From assembly GCA_938075575.1 (NCBI GenBank), contig CALJHI010000045.1, positions 1-17,887 of the forward strand: a DNA stretch of 17,887 bases, written 5' to 3'. The stretch comes from an uncultured SAR86 cluster bacterium. Its GTDB lineage: Bacteria > Pseudomonadota > Gammaproteobacteria > Magnimaribacterales > D2472. The notes under the pieces were generated by a model that did not search any database, was not told the origin of the DNA, and saw only the letters and a program-made list of their open reading frames with translations. Both the position numbers and the translations under genes were made by a program. Shown here in pieces: positions 14,636-17,887 of this stretch (the first letter of the stretch is position 1; the number at the start of each line of letters is the position of its first letter).

Positions 14636-15304
14636 ATGGAAACTAAAAAGAACATAATTGCACCATCAATTCTTGCTGCTGACTTTGCTAATCTTGGGCA
14701 AGAGGTTGCAAATGTTATTGATGCGGGTGCAGATTGGATTCATTTCGATGTAATGGATAATCACTATGTGCCGAATTTGACTATTGGTCCGATGGTTTGC
14801 CGGTCTTTGCGAGATTTTGGTATAAAAGACTTTATAGATGTTCATTTAATGATTGATCCAGTTGATGATCTTGCTCAAGAATTCATCAAATCAGGAGCAG
14901 ACCTGATAAGTTTTCATCCTGAAGCTTCAAATCATGTTCACAGGTCAATAAGTGCGATAAAAGAAAAGGGATGTAAGGCTGGTTTAGTTTTCAATCCTGC
15001 TACCTCATTAAATGTTCTTGATAATGTTCTTGAAGATTTAGATCTAGTATTAATAATGAGCGTTAATCCTGGCTTTGGAGGCCAATCTTTCATTCATAGT
15101 TCTTTAGATAAAGTAGCCAAAGTAAGACAGATGATTGATGCTTCTGGAAAAGATATTCGCCTAGAGATAGATGGCGGAATAAATGATGAAACTATTTCCT
15201 TGGCATCAGCTGCCGGCGCAGACACATTTGTAGCTGGCTCTGCAATTTTTAATACCGATAACTATGAGCAGACTATTTCAAGACTTCGTTCAAAGATCGT
15301 TTAA
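14636..15304 (+). CDS. rpe: ribulose-phosphate 3-epimerase
   Basis: Rpe interconverts ribulose 5-phosphate and xylulose 5-phosphate in the pentose phosphate pathway. The 222-residue TIM barrel has all expected motifs: IAPSILAADFANLG (8-21), the metal ligands H36 and D38 in WIHFDVMDNHYVPN, H70 in DVHLM and D179 in EIDGGI, and the phosphate-binding VNPGFGGQSF and AGSAIF. Length is normal. It starts 3 nt after murU and its last 41 bp are shared with the start of the downstream DUF192 gene. In Pseudomonas rpe precedes gph and trpE; the position before trpE is conserved here, but gph is replaced by the DUF192 gene. Confidence 0.97.
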   Translation: METKKNIIAPSILAADFANLGQEVANVIDAGADWIHFDVMDNHYVPNLTIGPMVCRSLRDFGIKDFIDVHLMIDPVDDLAQEFIKSGADLISFHPEASNHVHRSISAIKEKGCKAGLVFNPATSLNVLDNVLEDLDLVLIMSVNPGFGGQSFIHSSLDKVAKVRQMIDASGKDIRLEIDGGINDETISLASAAGADTFVAGSAIFNTDNYEQTISRLRSKIV

Positions 15305-15713
15305 ATACCTTTTTATCTCGCTGATTTCATTTAGCGTAAGCGCATTAGATGATATTGATCTAACTAATTATCTTGAAGAAATTCAAATCGCTAATACTTT
15401 TGAGGAGAGGAAAAGGGGTTTGATGTACAAAAAAAAAATACCAGATAATTTTGGGATGTTTTTTGAATGGGACTTCGTCAAAACTCAATGTATGTGGATG
15501 AAAAATACCCCAGTTGCTCTTAATGTTGCTTATATAGATAGCAAGGGAAAAATAATAGATATATATGATATGGTTCCATTATCAAGAGCCTCTATTTGTT
15601 CATCTGCACCTGTCTTATATGCATTAGAAGTAAATAAGGGTTGGTTCAAAGTTAATGATATTAATATTGGCGATACTATAAATTTAGAAAGAAGTTTAAG
15701 AAATGATAACTAA
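15264..15713 (+). CDS. secreted DUF192 family protein
   Basis: This is a 149-residue protein of the DUF192 family, whose function is not established. An N-terminal hydrophobic segment (FKYLFISLISFSVSA, about 13-27) looks like a Sec signal peptide with cleavage after VSA, so the mature protein is periplasmic. The conserved core follows: IANTFEERKRGLMYKK, GMFFEWDF, CMWMKNTPVALNVAYID, and YALEVNKGWF with a final GDTI. The ATG at 15264 lies inside rpe; no other start codon occurs before the signal peptide core, so the 41-bp overlap in a different frame appears real. The last 11 bp overlap trpE. It occupies the place where gph is found in related clusters, but has no sequence features of a phosphoglycolate phosphatase. 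Confidence 0.85.
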   Translation: MSRLFQDFVQRSFKYLFISLISFSVSALDDIDLTNYLEEIQIANTFEERKRGLMYKKKIPDNFGMFFEWDFVKTQCMWMKNTPVALNVAYIDSKGKIIDIYDMVPLSRASICSSAPVLYALEVNKGWFKVNDINIGDTINLERSLRNDN

Positions 15714-17169
15714 GGAAGTTTTTCAAAATTATGTAGATAAGGGATATTCTATGATCCCTATTTCTAAGAAAATAGCCGTAGAAGATGAAACGCCTCTTAC
15801 TATTTACTCAAGATTGAATAAAGAAAATAATTCATTTCTATTAGAGTCTGTAGAGGGTGGTATAAAATGGGCTCAATATTCAATAGTAGGTCTAGATTGC
15901 TGTGATTCAATAAAGGTCACAGATAACAAAATAGAAATACTTACAAACGGAGTATCGAAATTTATTGAGTCGGATGATCCCTTAAAGACCATAAAAGATA
16001 TCACCTCCAATCATACCTCGCCAAGTATTGATGATCTTCCGAGGTTCTTTGGCGGCTATGTTGGATTTTTTGCTTATGAAAGCGCCAAGTACGCAGAAGA
16101 TAGAATCAACAAATTACCATCAAAAAGTTCAAAATTTGATGAACATATGCCTGATATATATCTTGTGAAGGCTAAAAAGTTAATCGTATTTGATAATAAT
16201 GATCAATCTGTACAAGTTGTTTTTAATGCAGATCCTCTTGAGCATTCATACGAAGATGCGATTGATATTATCAATGATATAGAAGGTATTTTTAGTTCAA
16301 GATTTGAAGAGCCTATTATAAATTTCAAAACGCCTAAGGGAGAGCTTGAATTTAGCTCTAACTATAAGAAGAGTGACTTTTTAGAAGGAGTCCTCAAGAT
16401 AAAAAAATACATTTTAGAGGGCGATGTCATGCAGGTAGTTTTAGCTCAAGACTTTTTCATGCCTTTTGATTCTAACCCTTTTGAGCTCTATAAAGCTTTA
16501 AGAGTTCTAAACCCATCTCCTTACATGTACTTTCTGGACCTTGAAGACTGCAAAGTAGTCGGAGCCTCGCCAGAAATTTTAGTTAGACTTGATGGTGATG
16601 ATATAACCTTGAGACCGATAGCTGGGACTCGCAAAAGAGGTTCGAGTGAAGAGGAGGATATAAAGAATGAAAAGGATCTTTTAAATGATCCAAAAGAAAT
16701 TGCTGAGCATTTAATGTTAATTGATCTTGGTAGAAATGATGTAGGCAAGGTTTCCAAGATTGGGTCTGTGAAGGTAACAGATAAAATGATAATCGAGAGG
16801 TACTCTCATGTTATGCATATAGTCTCAAATGTAACCGGTAAAATTTTAGATAATCTAGATTACATAGATGCAGTTAAATCTTCTTTACCTGCTGGGACTT
16901 TATCAGGAGCGCCTAAAATAAGAGCTATGGAAATAATTAATGAGATTGAGCCAAGCTCCAGGGGTATATACGGAGGAGCTATTGGCTATATTTCATGGAA
17001 TGGAGATATAGATACCGCGATAGCAATAAGAACCGCTGTAATTAAAGATAATACTATTCATGTTGGCGCTGGCGCTGGGATAGTTGCTGATTCAGTTCCA
17101 GAAAATGAATGGGAAGAATGCAAACAAAAGGCTAAGGTATTTCTTGATGCTTTGGAGATGATCCAATGA
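15703..17169 (+). CDS. trpE: anthranilate synthase component I
   Basis: TrpE makes anthranilate from chorismate using ammonia delivered by TrpG, the first committed step to tryptophan. The 488-residue protein has the N-terminal regulatory domain with the feedback motif LLES (46-49), where tryptophan binds, and the C-terminal chorismate-binding domain: DVMQVVLAQD (241-250), GASPE (287-291), PIAGTRKRG (305-313), AEHLMLIDLGRND (334-346) and LPAGTLSGAPK (395-405). The LLES motif and the adjacent trpG favour TrpE over PabB. The start lies within the last 11 bp of the DUF192 gene, so there is no leader-peptide or attenuator space directly upstream; feedback inhibition is the regulation that can be seen. 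The stop overlaps trpG as ATGA. Confidence 0.96.
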   Translation: MITKEVFQNYVDKGYSMIPISKKIAVEDETPLTIYSRLNKENNSFLLESVEGGIKWAQYSIVGLDCCDSIKVTDNKIEILTNGVSKFIESDDPLKTIKDITSNHTSPSIDDLPRFFGGYVGFFAYESAKYAEDRINKLPSKSSKFDEHMPDIYLVKAKKLIVFDNNDQSVQVVFNADPLEHSYEDAIDIINDIEGIFSSRFEEPIINFKTPKGELEFSSNYKKSDFLEGVLKIKKYILEGDVMQVVLAQDFFMPFDSNPFELYKALRVLNPSPYMYFLDLEDCKVVGASPEILVRLDGDDITLRPIAGTRKRGSSEEEDIKNEKDLLNDPKEIAEHLMLIDLGRNDVGKVSKIGSVKVTDKMIIERYSHVMHIVSNVTGKILDNLDYIDAVKSSLPAGTLSGAPKIRAMEIINEIEPSSRGIYGGAIGYISWNGDIDTAIAIRTAVIKDNTIHVGAGAGIVADSVPENEWEECKQKAKVFLDALEMIQ

Positions 17170-17729
17170 TATTAGTAATAGATAATTATGATAGTTTTAC
17201 ATATAACTTGGTTCATTATATTGGAGAAATAAACAGCGATATAAAAGTCATCCGAAATGATGAGTATAGTATTGCTGAAGTGCTGAATATGAAACCTAAA
17301 AAGATTGTTATTTCTCCTGGTCCATGTACTCCCAATGAGGCTGGAATATCTGTTGATTTGATTAGATCCTCAAAAGTACCAACGCTTGGAGTATGCCTTG
17401 GTCATCAATCTATAGGAGTTGCATTTGGCGCTAATATTGTAAAAGCTCCTCAGCCTATTCATGGAAAAAAATCTTTGATAAGACATGATGGAGAAAATTT
17501 ATTTAAAGGAATAAACCAGATTAATTCTGTTGTCAGATACCATAGCCTAGTTATTGATAAAAAGGATTTACCAAATGATCTAGTCATAACAGCAGCTCTT
17601 GAAGATGACCCTGATTTAATTATGGGAATTCGGCATAAACATAAACCAATATTTGGTGTTCAGTTTCATCCAGAGTCTATTGAAGCAGAAAGCGGCAAAG
17701 ATTTGATAAAAAATTTTATAGAAATATGA
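17166..17729 (+). CDS. trpG: anthranilate synthase component II (glutamine amidotransferase)
   Basis: TrpG releases ammonia from glutamine and channels it to TrpE. The 187-residue class I amidotransferase has the normal stand-alone length. It opens with MILVIDNYDSFTYNLV, carries the oxyanion segment SPGPCTPNEAG (50-60), the nucleophile C77 in GVCLGHQ, and the remaining triad members H168 and E170 in FGVQFHPES. RYHSLV (124-129) is also typical. It is not fused to trpD or trpE. In some bacteria a TrpG of this kind also serves p-aminobenzoate synthase as PabA; the sequence cannot decide this. It overlaps trpE and trpD by 4 bp each (ATGA), so the three are translationally linked. Confidence 0.96.
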   Translation: MILVIDNYDSFTYNLVHYIGEINSDIKVIRNDEYSIAEVLNMKPKKIVISPGPCTPNEAGISVDLIRSSKVPTLGVCLGHQSIGVAFGANIVKAPQPIHGKKSLIRHDGENLFKGINQINSVVRYHSLVIDKKDLPNDLVITAALEDDPDLIMGIRHKHKPIFGVQFHPESIEAESGKDLIKNFIEI

Positions 17730-17887
17730 AAGACATATTAAAAAAAATAAAAGAGAAATCCGATCTTGATTTTGAAGAAATGCAAAGCGCAATCAATAAC
17801 ATCATGACTGGCGATGTTGAAGATTCAGCAATCGAAGAATTCCTTTTGCTATTAAATGCAAAAGGAATTTCAGAAATAGAAATTTCT
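17726..17887 (+). CDS. trpD: anthranilate phosphoribosyltransferase, N-terminal fragment (runs off the window)
   Basis: Only the first 54 codons are inside the window. The ATG overlaps the trpG stop as ATGA. The encoded start, MKDILKKIKEKSDLDFEEMQ followed by NNIMTGDVEDSAIEEFLLLLNAKG, matches the helical N-terminal domain of TrpD (the segment with IMxGE and a Leu-rich helix ending in KG), and its place directly after trpE and trpG fits. TrpD joins anthranilate to phosphoribosyl pyrophosphate. The catalytic glycine-rich motifs lie beyond the window edge and cannot be checked. Confidence 0.9.
   Translation, partial: MKDILKKIKEKSDLDFEEMQSAINNIMTGDVEDSAIEEFLLLLNAKGISEIEIS

Noticed and set aside
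1..17887. Defence system, prophage, integron, CRISPR array or RNA gene
   Set aside because: No repeated spacer pattern, transposase, integrase, nuclease, tRNA cloverleaf or rRNA sequence was seen; nearly every base is in a recognised coding sequence.

Overview
The window is a gap-free, AT-rich (by eye about one third G+C), very compact stretch of chromosome of a gammaproteobacterium. Gene content and order (tsaD, folB, folK, cca, apaH, rsmA, pdxA, surA, lptD, amgK, murU, rpe, trpE, trpG, trpD) follow the block I remember from Pseudomonas. The low G+C, short proteins, abutting or overlapping genes and scarcity of Shine-Dalgarno sequences suggest a streamlined marine lineage of the SAR86 type. 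That placement is inference, not the result of a search.

Layout. (1) Positions 2-1718, plus strand: the 3' part of tsaD (tRNA t6A synthesis), then folB and folK (folate synthesis). (2) Positions 1711-11324, minus strand, transcribed from right to left: a GST-kappa/2-hydroxychromene-2-carboxylate isomerase-like protein, lptD and surA (outer-membrane LPS insertion and its periplasmic chaperone), pdxA (vitamin B6), rsmA (rRNA dimethylation), apaH (Ap4A hydrolase), cca (tRNA CCA end), a FolM-type pteridine reductase, and an ACAD10/11-like phosphotransferase. From lptD on, these genes are separated by at most 6 nt or overlap, so they look like one long operon. The two strands converge with an 8-bp overlap at 1711-1718. 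(3) Positions 11372-17887, plus strand: two short-chain dehydrogenases/reductases (SDRs), amgK and murU (cell-wall sugar recycling), rpe, a secreted DUF192 protein, and the tryptophan genes trpE, trpG and the start of trpD, which runs off the window. The two strands diverge from a 47-bp intergenic region at 11325-11371.

How they work together. Most genes are housekeeping: folate (folB, folK, folM-like), tRNA and rRNA maturation (tsaD, cca, rsmA), envelope biogenesis (lptD, surA) and cell-wall recycling (amgK, murU), B6 and tryptophan synthesis. The isomerase and the two SDRs are different in kind. They sit exactly between lptD and amgK, which are neighbours in Pseudomonas, and look like a small catabolic or redox insertion. 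The phosphotransferase at the other end of the minus-strand operon could also belong to acyl-CoA catabolism.

I found no tRNA, rRNA, CRISPR array, insertion sequence, prophage, toxin-antitoxin or defence genes, and no gene-free stretch longer than 47 bp. I do not see a clear, previously undescribed multi-gene system. The more unusual signals are a CCA enzyme whose HD-domain metal motif has eroded, a short FolK lacking a conserved His region, an SDR with Phe in place of the catalytic Tyr, and the insertion between lptD and amgK.
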